Part shown: positions 1 to 6,882 of the stretch, one piece after another
How the letters are laid out: every line of letters starts with the position of its first letter
Position numbering within the stretch: the first letter of the stretch is position 1
NCBI GenBank assembly: GCA_045656005.1
Contig: JAZOQG010000046.1
Location: 1-34,631, forward strand
Length of the DNA stretch: 34,631 bases
DNA from: JAZNQN01 sp045656005
GTDB taxonomy: Bacteria; Bacillota; Clostridia; UMGS1883; UMGS1540
Direction: 5' to 3'
Translations under genes and position numbers: made by a program
The notes under the pieces: model-generated
The model's database searches: none
The model's input: the letters and a program-made list of their open reading frames with translations, nothing else
Told to the model about the DNA's origin: nothing

Positions 1-2
1 GG

Positions 3-107
3 CTGATTGACAGTGGTGAATATACCGTCGCAGAAGCCGCTTACAACGCAGGCTTTAACAACATGTCTTTCTTTTATGTATCCTACAATAAGAATGTTGA
101 TTCCTGA
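3..107 (+). pseudogene. AraC-family regulator, C-terminal fragment
   Basis: An open frame enters from the left edge and stops with TGA at 105-107. Its residues include VAEAAYNAGFNNMSFFYVSY, which matches the second helix-turn-helix of AraC/XylS regulators (usual form: IAxxxGFxxxSYFxRxFKK). The family normally continues with a GxSPxxYR segment, but here the frame stops just after the recognition helix, so the gene is probably truncated at its 3' end as well as cut by the window edge. Target genes cannot be inferred. The fold assignment is fairly safe; calling it broken is inference, because a few regulators do end early. Confidence 0.6.
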
Positions 108-201
108 TGTATATTTTTTCAATAAGAAATGAGGAACCATAAATTTGACAGGTGCGGAAGAGCGTTTGCCGTAAATCCATTGAAATAAAGGAATTTTGAG
201 C

Positions 202-241
202 AAAAAAACAGAATACCCACTTTCTATCAAAGTGAGTATTC
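202..241 (-). terminator. Rho-independent terminator of tRNA-Leu
   Basis: On the minus strand, directly after the tRNA, the arms at 231-241 and 211-222 form a stem of about 12 bp (AATACTCACTTT / AAAGTGGGTATT, one G-T pair) with a short loop, followed by a T run (plus-strand A run at 202-208). Stem plus T run directly behind a tRNA gene is the classic intrinsic terminator layout. Confidence 0.85.
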
Positions 242-246
242 CATCG

Positions 247-330
247 TGGTGCGGGTGACAGGACTTGAACCTGCACATCGGAGATACCAGAACCTAAATC
301 TGGCGCGTCTGCCAATTCCGCCACACCCGC
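247..330 (-). tRNA. tRNA-Leu (anticodon UAG)
   Basis: Read on the minus strand, the acceptor stem GCGGGTG (324-330) pairs with CACCCGC (251-257), followed by discriminator A and an encoded CCA (247-249). The anticodon stem CCAGA/TCTGG encloses loop TTTAGGT, giving anticodon TAG for CUA-type leucine codons. The T loop is GTTCAAGTC-like. The length of 84 nt and a long variable arm agree with a class II leucine tRNA. A terminator follows directly. The gene appears intact and is the only complete RNA gene I can see in the window. Confidence 0.95.
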
Positions 331-467
331 ATATATTCGAGATTTCGGGAATTAGTATATCAAAAAAAGACAGATGTGTCAACAAAATTAAGCGGGCGGA
401 TTTCGGAAAACTTTTACTTTGCAAACGCGTCATTTTTTCGCATATTTATATTTTTTCAAAAAAACAC

Positions 468-496
468 TTGACAAACGGGCGCAAACGATGTAAAAT
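468..496 (+). promoter_or_regulatory. Sigma-A-type promoter for the T-box transcript
   Basis: A perfect -35 TTGACA (468-473) and a -10 TAAAAT (491-496) are separated by exactly 17 bases, just upstream of the T-box leader that begins near 521. This is the best consensus promoter in the window. Confidence 0.85.
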
Positions 497-520
497 ACGT
501 CTAAATTTGAATATCACAAA

Positions 521-785
521 AACGACTGTGACGAGGACGGTCGGATTGAAGATCCTGGAGAGAGTTGCCGGTTGGTGCGAGGCAATGGTGAGGCTTTCCA
601 ATGACTTATCACCTCTGAGTCGAAGGACCGAAAGGCTATGTCGAGTAGACTCCTTCCGTAATGCTGCGTTAAGGCAAAGGGCTTGTTAGAGCTCGGTAAG
701 TGACGGAAGATTTTTCCGTAATTTGAGTGGTACCGCGGGTGATTATAACTCGTCTCAAAGCTTTCTTTGAGGCGAGTTTTTTGTT
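521..785 (+). promoter_or_regulatory. T-box riboswitch leader
   Basis: The leader has stem I features (AGAGAGTTGCCGGTTGGTGCGAG-like start near 558-582), the nearly invariant T-box core GAGTGGTACCGCGG (725-738), and a terminator at 748-778 whose arms AACTCGTCTCAAAG and CTTTGAGGCGAGTT pair, followed by a T run. T-box leaders sense the charging state of one tRNA and let transcription continue when it is uncharged. By comparison with other leaders, the specifier codon should sit just 5' of ACCTCTGAG; the bases there give ATC (608-610), suggesting isoleucine. TAT or TTA in neighbouring registers cannot be excluded by eye. The controlled genes start at 844. Confidence 0.88.
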
Positions 786-843
786 TTATTCAAATTCGTA
801 ACCAAATATCAAATTTGTCAAAACCAAAAAGGAGACAAAAACA

Positions 844-1428
844 ATGGATTACAGTTTGAAAGAAGTCGCAGGCAGAATCCGTGACCTGCGCGAAGCAAAA
901 GGATACACACAGGAAGAGCTTGCAAACCTTTGCGGTATAACAACAGAAGACTACAAGGTTTTAGAGTTGGGCGAAACAGATTTTAGCTTCACATTCATCT
1001 ACAAGTGTGCAAAGGCTTGCGGTGTTGAAGTTGTAGATTTGCTTGAAGGAACAAGCACAACTCTTACCTCCTTTGCTATCACAAGAAAAGGCGAAGGCCT
1101 TAAAATCGTAAAGAAGCACGGTGTAGAATACAATAACCTTGCTCCTAAGTTCAGAGAAAAACTCGCAGAACCTTTCCTCGTTAAATTCCCGTATCTCGAA
1201 GAAGAACAAAATGCTTCGATGCAGCTTAATTCTCACAATGGTCAGGAATTTGATGTAATCGTTAAAGGTTTACTCAAAAAAGAAATTCAGGAATATGTTA
1301 AAACACATACTGCACCTTACAAATATCCGAGAATCGTTGAATTTGTGGATGAACTTCCTAAAACCATCAGCGGTAAAGTAAGACGAGTTGAAATCCGTAA
1401 AAACGATATGGAGAAACTCGGTAAGTAA
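844..1428 (+). CDS. Chimeric protein: XRE HTH + partial cupin + acyl-CoA ligase C-terminus
   Basis: The 194-residue protein starts at an ATG after AAGGAGA, right behind the T-box leader. Residues 1-65 are an XRE-type helix-turn-helix (IRDLREAKGYTQEELANLCGI). Residues 70-137 look like the start of the cupin sensor usually joined to this HTH (HNGQEF is a cupin motif). From about residue 142 the sequence switches to the extreme C-terminus of an AMP-forming acyl-CoA synthetase (APYKYPRIVEFVDELPKTIS, then GK with the conserved catalytic lysine). From family knowledge, XRE-cupin regulators often sit directly upstream of such ligases in Clostridia, so an in-frame deletion spanning the gene boundary would yield this chimera. 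The adenylation core is absent, so ligase activity is not expected. Whether the HTH still binds DNA is unknown. Confidence 0.75.
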   Translation: MDYSLKEVAGRIRDLREAKGYTQEELANLCGITTEDYKVLELGETDFSFTFIYKCAKACGVEVVDLLEGTSTTLTSFAITRKGEGLKIVKKHGVEYNNLAPKFREKLAEPFLVKFPYLEEEQNASMQLNSHNGQEFDVIVKGLLKKEIQEYVKTHTAPYKYPRIVEFVDELPKTISGKVRRVEIRKNDMEKLGK

Positions 1429-1463
1429 AATTATACAAAGCATATATAAACGAGGTGATTTAA

Positions 1464-1961
1464 GTGAAAAAGACCTATGTAACCTCTATGCCTAATCATA
1501 TCGGAGCGTTTTTAAAAGCAAGTAAATGCTTCTCTCTCCTTGGAATAAACATTTGTAAAATTCTCACCTCATACAAAGCGGTAAATCCCGATAAGATGAC
1601 CGCATTATGGAATGATACTAAAAATCCGACAGAACCGCTTACACAAATTGGTTTCTTTGACTTTGAAGAATTGCATTTTGAGGTGTACGAAGGCAAAGGC
1701 GGTCATCTGCCCGGTGAGATTGTGCTGATAGATTATTCAAAGCATATTGCAATCACAGGCGATATTTATATCAACACACACGGGCTTACTGCAGAGCAGG
1801 CAGAATATAATCAGTATGCCCCCATACTTATGACGTCTGTTGATACCGATCCTAAATTATGTCTGGAAGAAAGAAAAGCCATTATGCAAAGACTTGGTGT
1901 TGGCAAGTGGCAGATATTTGGTGCTCATGGTTTTAAGAAAGACTATTCCGTAAATTCATAA
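1464..1961 (+). CDS. ACT domain joined to C-terminal part of an MBL-fold hydrolase (internally deleted)
   Basis: Translation starts at GTG 1464 after GAGGTGAT. Residues 1-55 resemble an ACT amino-acid-binding domain (MPNHIGAFLKASKCFSLLGI). From about residue 62 the sequence resembles the C-terminal half of a metallo-beta-lactamase-fold hydrolase (GEIVLIDYSKHIAITGDIY, then a TSVDTDPKLCLEERKAI segment). The HxHxDH metal-binding motif, which lies in the N-terminal half of that fold, is missing, so hydrolase activity is unlikely. ACT plus MBL proteins of full length are much longer than 165 residues. It lies 35 bp behind the chimeric regulator and probably shares the T-box transcript. Like its neighbour it seems to be an in-frame deletion product. 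The ACT part is a moderate call, the MBL part a good one. Confidence 0.6.
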   Translation: MKKTYVTSMPNHIGAFLKASKCFSLLGINICKILTSYKAVNPDKMTALWNDTKNPTEPLTQIGFFDFEELHFEVYEGKGGHLPGEIVLIDYSKHIAITGDIYINTHGLTAEQAEYNQYAPILMTSVDTDPKLCLEERKAIMQRLGVGKWQIFGAHGFKKDYSVNS

Positions 1962-2030
1962 ATTCTAAAATTTAAGGGCGTGTCTCTAAAATGAACAAGT
2001 CCAGTAAAAACGGACAATAGAAAAAAAGGA

Positions 2031-2067
2031 CCTCCTATGGTAGAATAAAAGAAACTACCGTAGGAGG
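2031..2067 (+). promoter_or_regulatory. Hairpin sequestering a ribosome site
   Basis: CCTCCTATGGTAG (2031-2043) pairs with CTACCGTAGGAGG (2055-2067) with one G-T pair and an 11-base loop. The 3' arm contains the GGAGG ribosome site of the short ORF starting at 2075, and a T run follows. It could act as a terminator or hide the ribosome site from read-through transcripts, as seen ahead of some transposase genes. Confidence 0.6.
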
Positions 2068-2154
2068 ATTTTTTATGCCCAGAGAATACAGACATATAAA
2101 ACAATATGAGAAAGTGGATAAATGTCAATAAAGTAGACAGCAAAAAAGAAAAAA

Positions 2155-2962
2155 TTATACAGACATAAACATCGCCTCCTTTTGGTTAGGGGTAAGACCA
2201 TTGTTGTGTGAGTGAGGTCTGACAGAATTGTAAAAACCATTTATGTAAGTAAAAAGACTTAGGTTGAGTTCTCCCAATGATTGATAATTACGTCTGTCAG
2301 TTTCTTCTTTCTTCATATATTTGAAAAAACATTCCATGACAGCATTGTCATACGGATGCCCTTTAGCGGAAAACGATTGCACAATATTAAGAGAATCAAG
2401 ATATTGCCTGAATTTTTTAGAGGTGAATTGTGAGCCTCTGTCGGTATGAAACAATTTTCCTTGCAAACAAATCTAAAATTGCACACAGATAATAAAACCT
2501 GTTTGCAACACGGATATAGGTAAAATCACATACCCAAACTAAATTTGGAGCAGGTTGATTGAAATTTTTGGCAAGCAGATTAATACAATCGCTATCATCA
2601 GTTTTAATTTGAGGAGTTTTAGGAGGTATGACGGTACTCATTTTAGGTAAATTCATAGTTTTCATCAGGCGGTACATCCTGTCACTGCTGATGTTAATGC
2701 AATAATCACGGCTAAGACAATCTTTGATTTTGGCAACTCCCAAACGCTTATCGGTTTTGGCGTAGAGTTCAAGAATGCACGAACGAATAGCCCTGTTTTC
2801 AAGTTCTCTTGCGGATGGAGAGTGATTAATCCATTTGTAGTATGTACTTCTGTTTACACGGAAAACTCTGCAAAGAGTGGTAAGCGAATGTTGCTTTGAA
2901 AGAGCTTTTACGGCAGTTAATCGTTGTCTGAGTGTGGAGTGAATATTGCAATTGCTTTTTTT
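2155..2962 (-). pseudogene. IS3-family transposase OrfB, frameshifted by an internal deletion
   Basis: From about 2962 the frame reads through a HTH_21-like region (RVNRSTYYKW, KRLGVAKIKDCLSRDY) into the DDE catalytic domain: WVCDFTYI carries the first Asp and LDLFARKIV is the strand holding the usual LDLFSRKxVG. At about 2440-2470 the frame breaks and resumes one frame over with GKLFHTDRGSQFTS (second Asp) and NAVMECFFKYMKKE (catalytic Glu). The segment of roughly 35 residues normally found between LDLFSRK and HSDRGSQ is absent. The similar bases encoding RKIVS and GKLFH suggest loss by recombination between short repeats. All three catalytic residues remain, but not in one frame. Confidence 0.85.
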
Positions 2963-3199
2963 AATATGAGATTTTCCTCCTCAAGTTGAGCGTTGCGTTT
3001 TTGTAATGCTTTAATTTGTTGTGCAGTGATAACAGTATCATCGTCAATTTTGACCTCGGAATAAAGCTTTACCCATTTAGATAAAGCGCTTGAAGAAACA
3101 CCGTATTCGTTATGAATTTGAGCATAACTTTTACCGGAATGATACAGATTGACGATAGTTTTTTTGAATTCTGATGTGTACTTGTTTTTTTGTGGACAT
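2917..3199 (-). pseudogene. IS3-family OrfA (HTH), frameshifted near its start
   Basis: The start ATG (3197-3199) follows AAAGGAGAATTAC. The encoded protein reads YTSEFKKTIVNLYHSGKSYA then an HTH (SSSALSKWVKLYSE) and a leucine-zipper-like QALQKRNAQLEEENLILKK-type stretch, ending in a TAA at 2917-2919. The gene is 283 bp long, one base more than whole codons. The A7 run (plus-strand T7, about 3185-3191) just after the start places the rest of the protein in another frame. One extra A there is the simplest explanation. Confidence 0.75.
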
Positions 3200-3271
3200 T
3201 GTAATTCTCCTTTCGTGTCTACTATTTTACATCATTTCCAGTTTGCTGTCCACTTTTTTAGTATACATCCA

Positions 3272-3705
3272 AAGGACACATCGAGACTGAATGGAATCAC
3301 AAACGGATTCGAAATATAGAGAATAGATAATGCAGACACCACAGAGAAATCAATCTCAGTGGTGTCGAATTTGATATAGATAAACAAAAAACGGCTTAAA
3401 CACAGCATTTATACTTTATACACAAAGCAAACGTTTAGTGATATCAGTTACTTACAATTATTAGCTTCGTCAAAAACATTGTTTTAACAAATAACAACAA
3501 AACTTGTAAATATCTAACTTTAAGTAGAATTACTCTCATTTTATAATTTTCTTACAAAAATTACGAGATTAGATGTAGAAGAAATTCATAAATTGTTTTT
3601 TGAGTAAATTGTAGAAAACGCAATGTTTATTGAAGAAAAAATCACACATAAAACAGAAAAAAAGGCTATAATAAAGTCAAGGAACAAACATTTTATTGAG
3701 TGATT
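3272..3705. other. Intergenic region with a hairpin and an orphan promoter
   Basis: There is no convincing gene after the short ORF tail ends at 3330. A 13-bp stem with one mismatch lies at 3335-3366 (GACACCACAGAGA / TCTCAGTGGTGTC) without a strong T run. At 3383-3406 there is a 24-base stretch matching 21 of 24 bases of the terminator near 34287-34310. The rest is very AT-rich and ends in a promoter-like block at 3607-3672. Confidence 0.6.
3607..3672 (+). promoter_or_regulatory. Orphan promoter block matching the one ahead of the second lyase
   Basis: The block begins AATTGTAGA, then AACGCAA, ATCACA at the -35 place, ACAGAAAAA, and a perfect TATAAT at 3667-3672. The region at 13636-13701 has the same elements at the same spacing with no gaps (about 43 of 66 bases identical). 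The -35 box is poor in both, which suggests activator dependence. No plus-strand gene follows here; the next sequence is the 3' end of the minus-strand araC gene, so a transcript would be antisense to it. Confidence 0.5.
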
Positions 3706-4527
3706 TTATTTTGCAATTTCATTAAAAACAGACCCTTGGCTATTGTCCTTTCGGTATTTTAGTGGGGACATATTATACTTGTTTTTAAAGGTGCGTAAAA
3801 AGTGAGCAAAGGAATTAAAACCACATAAATAACATATGTCTGTAACTGATGTGTTGGTTTGAGTAAGCAAAGTGGTTGCATATTTAAGTTTTAAATCAAC
3901 AACGTAGGACTTAAATGGTACACCAATATAAGAGTTAAATAGTTTACTTAGGTAATTCGGGGTCAGTCCTATGTGCTCGGAAAGCGTGCAAAGTGTTAAA
4001 TCTTCTCGGAAATGGGCATGAATATATGTGAGCATATCTGAGATTACCATATCGCCTTTAGAAGTCTTAGTGCTGGCATTGCGGCTTTTAACAGAGCGAA
4101 TTATATCAATTAAAACACAGCCGAGAGCGAAGCGAACATAATGCGAAGAATGTTTCTTGCCAAATGATAGTTCTTCATATATTTTTGTGCACAGCATTTC
4201 AGGATAATTATTTATAAATCCGTGGCTTGTTATGGAATTTATAATTCTGTCGCTTATCCAGCTTTCAGCAAAAGAAACATTTATAAGCGTAATAGGTTCG
4301 CCTTCGTAAATTAGCGAAGCAAAATCTATGGGGGTCATAAAGAAAAGGGAACCGGGACCAAAAGGATACTCGGTGTTATTAATAACATAGGTGCCGTGAC
4401 CGGAAATGATATATTCAATTTCGTAATATTCATGCCAATGAATAGGATAATCTTTATCAATAACTCTCTTGACGGAGGAAATTTTGTTTTGACCAATTTC
4501 TTCTGACAAACGTTTAATATCCGGCAT
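3706..4527 (-). CDS. AraC-family transcriptional regulator
   Basis: The protein has 273 residues. The N-terminal half is a cupin-type sensor (HWHEYYEIEYIISGHGTYVI about 30-50, then GPGSLFFMTP). The C-terminal 100 residues hold two AraC helix-turn-helix motifs: LCTLSEHIGLTPNYLSKLF and ICYLCGFNSFAHFLRTFK, ending with the signature MSPLKYRK. It is transcribed away from the glycosidase gene at 4610, with 82 bp between the two start codons, the usual layout of a local sugar-responsive regulator and its target. It most likely binds a breakdown product of the polysaccharide and activates the locus. The effector cannot be inferred. A good minus-strand promoter overlaps candidate GCAA operator repeats, suggesting autoregulation. 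Confidence 0.9.
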   Translation of the reverse strand: MPDIKRLSEEIGQNKISSVKRVIDKDYPIHWHEYYEIEYIISGHGTYVINNTEYPFGPGSLFFMTPIDFASLIYEGEPITLINVSFAESWISDRIINSITSHGFINNYPEMLCTKIYEELSFGKKHSSHYVRFALGCVLIDIIRSVKSRNASTKTSKGDMVISDMLTYIHAHFREDLTLCTLSEHIGLTPNYLSKLFNSYIGVPFKSYVVDLKLKYATTLLTQTNTSVTDICYLCGFNSFAHFLRTFKNKYNMSPLKYRKDNSQGSVFNEIAK

Positions 4528-4555
4528 GGTAATACCCCCTACATATTTTTAGGAT

Positions 4556-4584
4556 ATTTTAACACATAAGAAACGCAAATGCAA
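4556..4584 (-). promoter_or_regulatory. araC promoter with overlapping GCAA repeats
   Basis: On the minus strand, -35 TTGCAT (4579-4584) and -10 TAAAAT (4556-4561) are spaced by 17 bases. On the plus strand the same stretch contains AGAAACGCAAATGCAAT (4570-4586), with a GCAA direct repeat resembling the AGAAAACGCAA of the 3607 block and the ATAATGCAA of the 13636 block. This is a candidate binding site for the AraC protein over its own -35 box. No convincing plus-strand promoter for 4610 is visible in this gap. Confidence 0.6.
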
Positions 4585-4609
4585 TAGAAAAATTCAACTG
4601 GAGGAAAAA

Positions 4610-6874
4610 ATGAAAAAAGTAAACCTTAATGGAGAATGGAAATTATACTTTTATAATCAGCTTGAAAAGGATATTAAAAATCCGACGGAACTTTCGAATG
4701 AGGAGTGTATAAAATGCACTGTTCCCGGAAATGTTGAGCTTGATTTATCTGCCGCAGGACTCTTGCCGGATGACTTATATTTTGGCAGTAATATGAAAAA
4801 GTGTGAAAAGTTTGAAACTTATGCATGGTGGTATGAGAAAGAATTTGACATTGACAAAGACTCTCTTTCTCGAAACATGTATCTGCAATTTAAGGGAGTG
4901 GACTGCATAGCCGAATACTTTTTAAACGGTGTAAAAATCGGCGAAAGCGATAATATGCTTACAGAGTACGAGTTTTGTATTGATGACGTAAAGAAAGAAA
5001 AAAATATTCTTCACGTTAAAATAAATTCTTTTGTGCTTTGTGAACACGAGGAAGAATTTTCTGAAAGAACGCTCTTGATAAATCCATATACACATCAAAA
5101 ATCTGTTGAAATAAGAAAAGCACCTCACATGCACGGATGGGACATTCTTCCGAGAGCGATAAGTGCAGGAATATGGCGGGATGTGTACCTTGCAGAAAAA
5201 GAAGAATTTGAATTTAAACAGTTTTCTTACATACCTGCAAAGTATCAGTATGGGAATATGCTCATATATTTTTGTTATGAGATTTCCTGCCCGTATGAAA
5301 AAATACATAATAGCAAAATAGTCATAAAAGGCAGTTGTAAAGATAGCAGCTTTGAAGTTTGCGGCGATTTGAAAACTCATGCAGGAAGAATTGAACTAAA
5401 TATTGAAAATCCTAATCTTTGGTGGCCCAAGGGATATGGGGAAGCAAATCTTTACAATGTCAAGGCTCAAATAATATGCGATGACACCGTGGTAGCGGAG
5501 TATGAATGCAGAATGGGACTTCGCACAATAAAGCTTTTAAATTCCTATGTAGCCGATGATGAGAATGGAAAATTTGCATTTGAAATAAACGGAGAAGAAG
5601 TTTTCTGTATGGGAACAAACTGGGTTGCCCTTGATGCTTTCCACAGCCGTGATAAGGAAAGATACGAAAAAGCTCTCTCGCTTCTTGACGATATAGGATG
5701 CAACATGGTGAGAATGTGGGGCGGTAACGTATATGAAGATACTGAATTTTATGATTTTTGTGATGAGCACGGTATTATGGTATGGCAGGATTTTTCAATG
5801 GCATGCAATGCATATCCACACACTGAGAAGTTTTTGAGAGAAATTGAAAGAGAAGCGATATTCATCATAAAGAAACTGCGTAATCATGCATGTATTACCC
5901 TCTGGGCAGGAGACAATGAGTGCGACAGTGTTATGCTCGACTGTATATGGGCAGACCCAAATCAGAATATTATAACACGTGATATTCTGAGGAGAGCAGT
6001 ATTTAATCACGACACATGGAAGCCTTACCTTCCAAGTTCGCCTTATTTCGGACCCGAAGTTATGGAAGCAGATGGAAAAAAACAGCCTGCTGAGCAACAT
6101 GTGTGGGGACCTCGTGATTACTTTAAGAGTAATTTCTATAGCGGAAATGATGCTCATTTTATAAGCGAATGCGGATACCATGGTATGCCTTGCAGAGAAA
6201 GTCTTGAAAAATTTTATAGTGAAGAAGATATGGTTTCTGCAGTTGTTACAGATAACACAATTTTACATTCCACCGACTGGAGAGGAATGTCTCACAGAGT
6301 AACACTTGTGTCAGACCAGGTTATTCAGCTTTTTGGAGAAGTTCCTGAGGATATGGATGATTATATTTTGGCATCACAGATTTCGCAGGCAGAGGCAATG
6401 AAATACTTTGTTGAAAGAATGAGGATAAACCGCCCGCAGAAAAGCGGACTTCTTTGGTGGAATCTTATTGACGGATGGCCGAATGTGTCCGATGCAGTGG
6501 TTGACTATTATTTCGAAAAGAAAATAGCATATAACTATATCAAACAGAGTCAACAACCCTTCTGCATTATGATGGATGAGATACAGTGCTGGAACAGCAA
6601 AATAGTTGCATCAAACAACACTTTGGAAAAGGCAGAAGGCAGAGTAAAAGTTACAGATGGTGAAAGCGGAGAAGTTCTTTTTGAAAAAGAATTTTGCACT
6701 CCTGAAAACAGCAGCGTGGCACTTGGTGAGATTAAGCTTTACTATTCAGAGCAAAGACTTTTCCTTATTGAGTGGGAAATAGAAGGAAATAAATATTTTA
6801 ATCACTATATCAGCGGAAAAGTACCACTTTCGCTTCAAAAATATAAAAAATGGCTTGAAATTATAAAGAAATGA
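4610..6874 (+). CDS. Glycoside hydrolase family 2 (beta-mannosidase-like)
   Basis: The protein has 754 residues and no signal peptide, so it acts in the cytoplasm on imported oligosaccharides. The order is: GH2 sugar-binding sandwich (VNLNGEWKL start, VPGNVELDLSAAGLL about 40-55), immunoglobulin-like domain (LWWPKGYGEANLYNV about 268-283), then the TIM barrel (about 300-640). The barrel has MWGGNVYEDTEFYDFCDEHG, a probable acid/base Glu437 in LWAGDNEC and a probable nucleophile Glu520 in FISECGYHG. These motifs are those of beta-mannosidase-type GH2 enzymes (W-x-GNNE and SE-x-G), although the usual GNNE is GDNE here. Exact substrate is uncertain: beta-mannoside, beta-glucosaminide or another equatorial sugar. 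The ATG follows GGAGGAAAAA. It is the first plus-strand gene beside araC and lies 8 bp before the rhamnosidase. Confidence 0.85.
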   Translation: MKKVNLNGEWKLYFYNQLEKDIKNPTELSNEECIKCTVPGNVELDLSAAGLLPDDLYFGSNMKKCEKFETYAWWYEKEFDIDKDSLSRNMYLQFKGVDCIAEYFLNGVKIGESDNMLTEYEFCIDDVKKEKNILHVKINSFVLCEHEEEFSERTLLINPYTHQKSVEIRKAPHMHGWDILPRAISAGIWRDVYLAEKEEFEFKQFSYIPAKYQYGNMLIYFCYEISCPYEKIHNSKIVIKGSCKDSSFEVCGDLKTHAGRIELNIENPNLWWPKGYGEANLYNVKAQIICDDTVVAEYECRMGLRTIKLLNSYVADDENGKFAFEINGEEVFCMGTNWVALDAFHSRDKERYEKALSLLDDIGCNMVRMWGGNVYEDTEFYDFCDEHGIMVWQDFSMACNAYPHTEKFLREIEREAIFIIKKLRNHACITLWAGDNECDSVMLDCIWADPNQNIITRDILRRAVFNHDTWKPYLPSSPYFGPEVMEADGKKQPAEQHVWGPRDYFKSNFYSGNDAHFISECGYHGMPCRESLEKFYSEEDMVSAVVTDNTILHSTDWRGMSHRVTLVSDQVIQLFGEVPEDMDDYILASQISQAEAMKYFVERMRINRPQKSGLLWWNLIDGWPNVSDAVVDYYFEKKIAYNYIKQSQQPFCIMMDEIQCWNSKIVASNNTLEKAEGRVKVTDGESGEVLFEKEFCTPENSSVALGEIKLYYSEQRLFLIEWEIEGNKYFNHYISGKVPLSLQKYKKWLEIIKK

Positions 6875-6882
6875 GGTAAAAC

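Larger units (their letters stand above)
2115..3271 (-). mobile_element. Degenerate IS3-family insertion sequence
   Basis: The element is 1157 bp, with tips TGGAT (2115) and ATCCA (3271). The terminal inverted repeats match at 23 of 30 positions, including GACAGCAAA and AAAGT blocks. AAG flanks it on both sides (2112-2114 and 3272-3274), a 3-bp target duplication typical of IS3 elements. On the minus strand it carries orfA then orfB, overlapping by a -1 frameshift at an A run (T7 on plus, 2956-2962). Both frames are damaged: an extra base near the start of orfA and a deletion with frameshift in orfB. The element should therefore be immobile unless helped in trans. Confidence 0.85.
2075..3330 (+). 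pseudogene. Short 31-codon ORF split by the IS3 element
   Basis: ATG 2075 starts MPREYRHIKQYEK, which resembles the N-terminus of IS3-type OrfA HTH proteins. The frame is interrupted at 2114 by the IS. Removing the IS and one copy of the AAG duplication joins it in frame to GHIETEWNHKRIRNIENR and a TAA at 3328-3330, restoring a 31-residue ORF. I do not recognise the downstream part. It may be a transposase relic that had already lost its middle, or a genuine small protein gene flanked by hairpins at 2031-2067 and 3335-3366. Confidence 0.45.

Noticed and set aside
55..433. Two minus-strand ORFs across the tRNA-Leu region
   Set aside because: They read through the tRNA itself, have no ribosome site and look like no protein family; they are accidental frames.
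246..689. Plus-strand ORF of 147 codons
   Set aside because: It runs antisense through the tRNA-Leu and then into the T-box leader; its protein resembles translated RNA-gene sequence and it has no ribosome site.
3335..3366. Hairpin as a strong intrinsic terminator
   Set aside because: The stem is good, but there is no T run on either side, so only a neutral description is justified.
4922..5380. 152-codon antisense ORF in the GH2 gene
   Set aside because: Its composition (rich in Phe, Lys, Ile and Tyr) is that of a reversed AT-rich coding frame; no motif and no start context.
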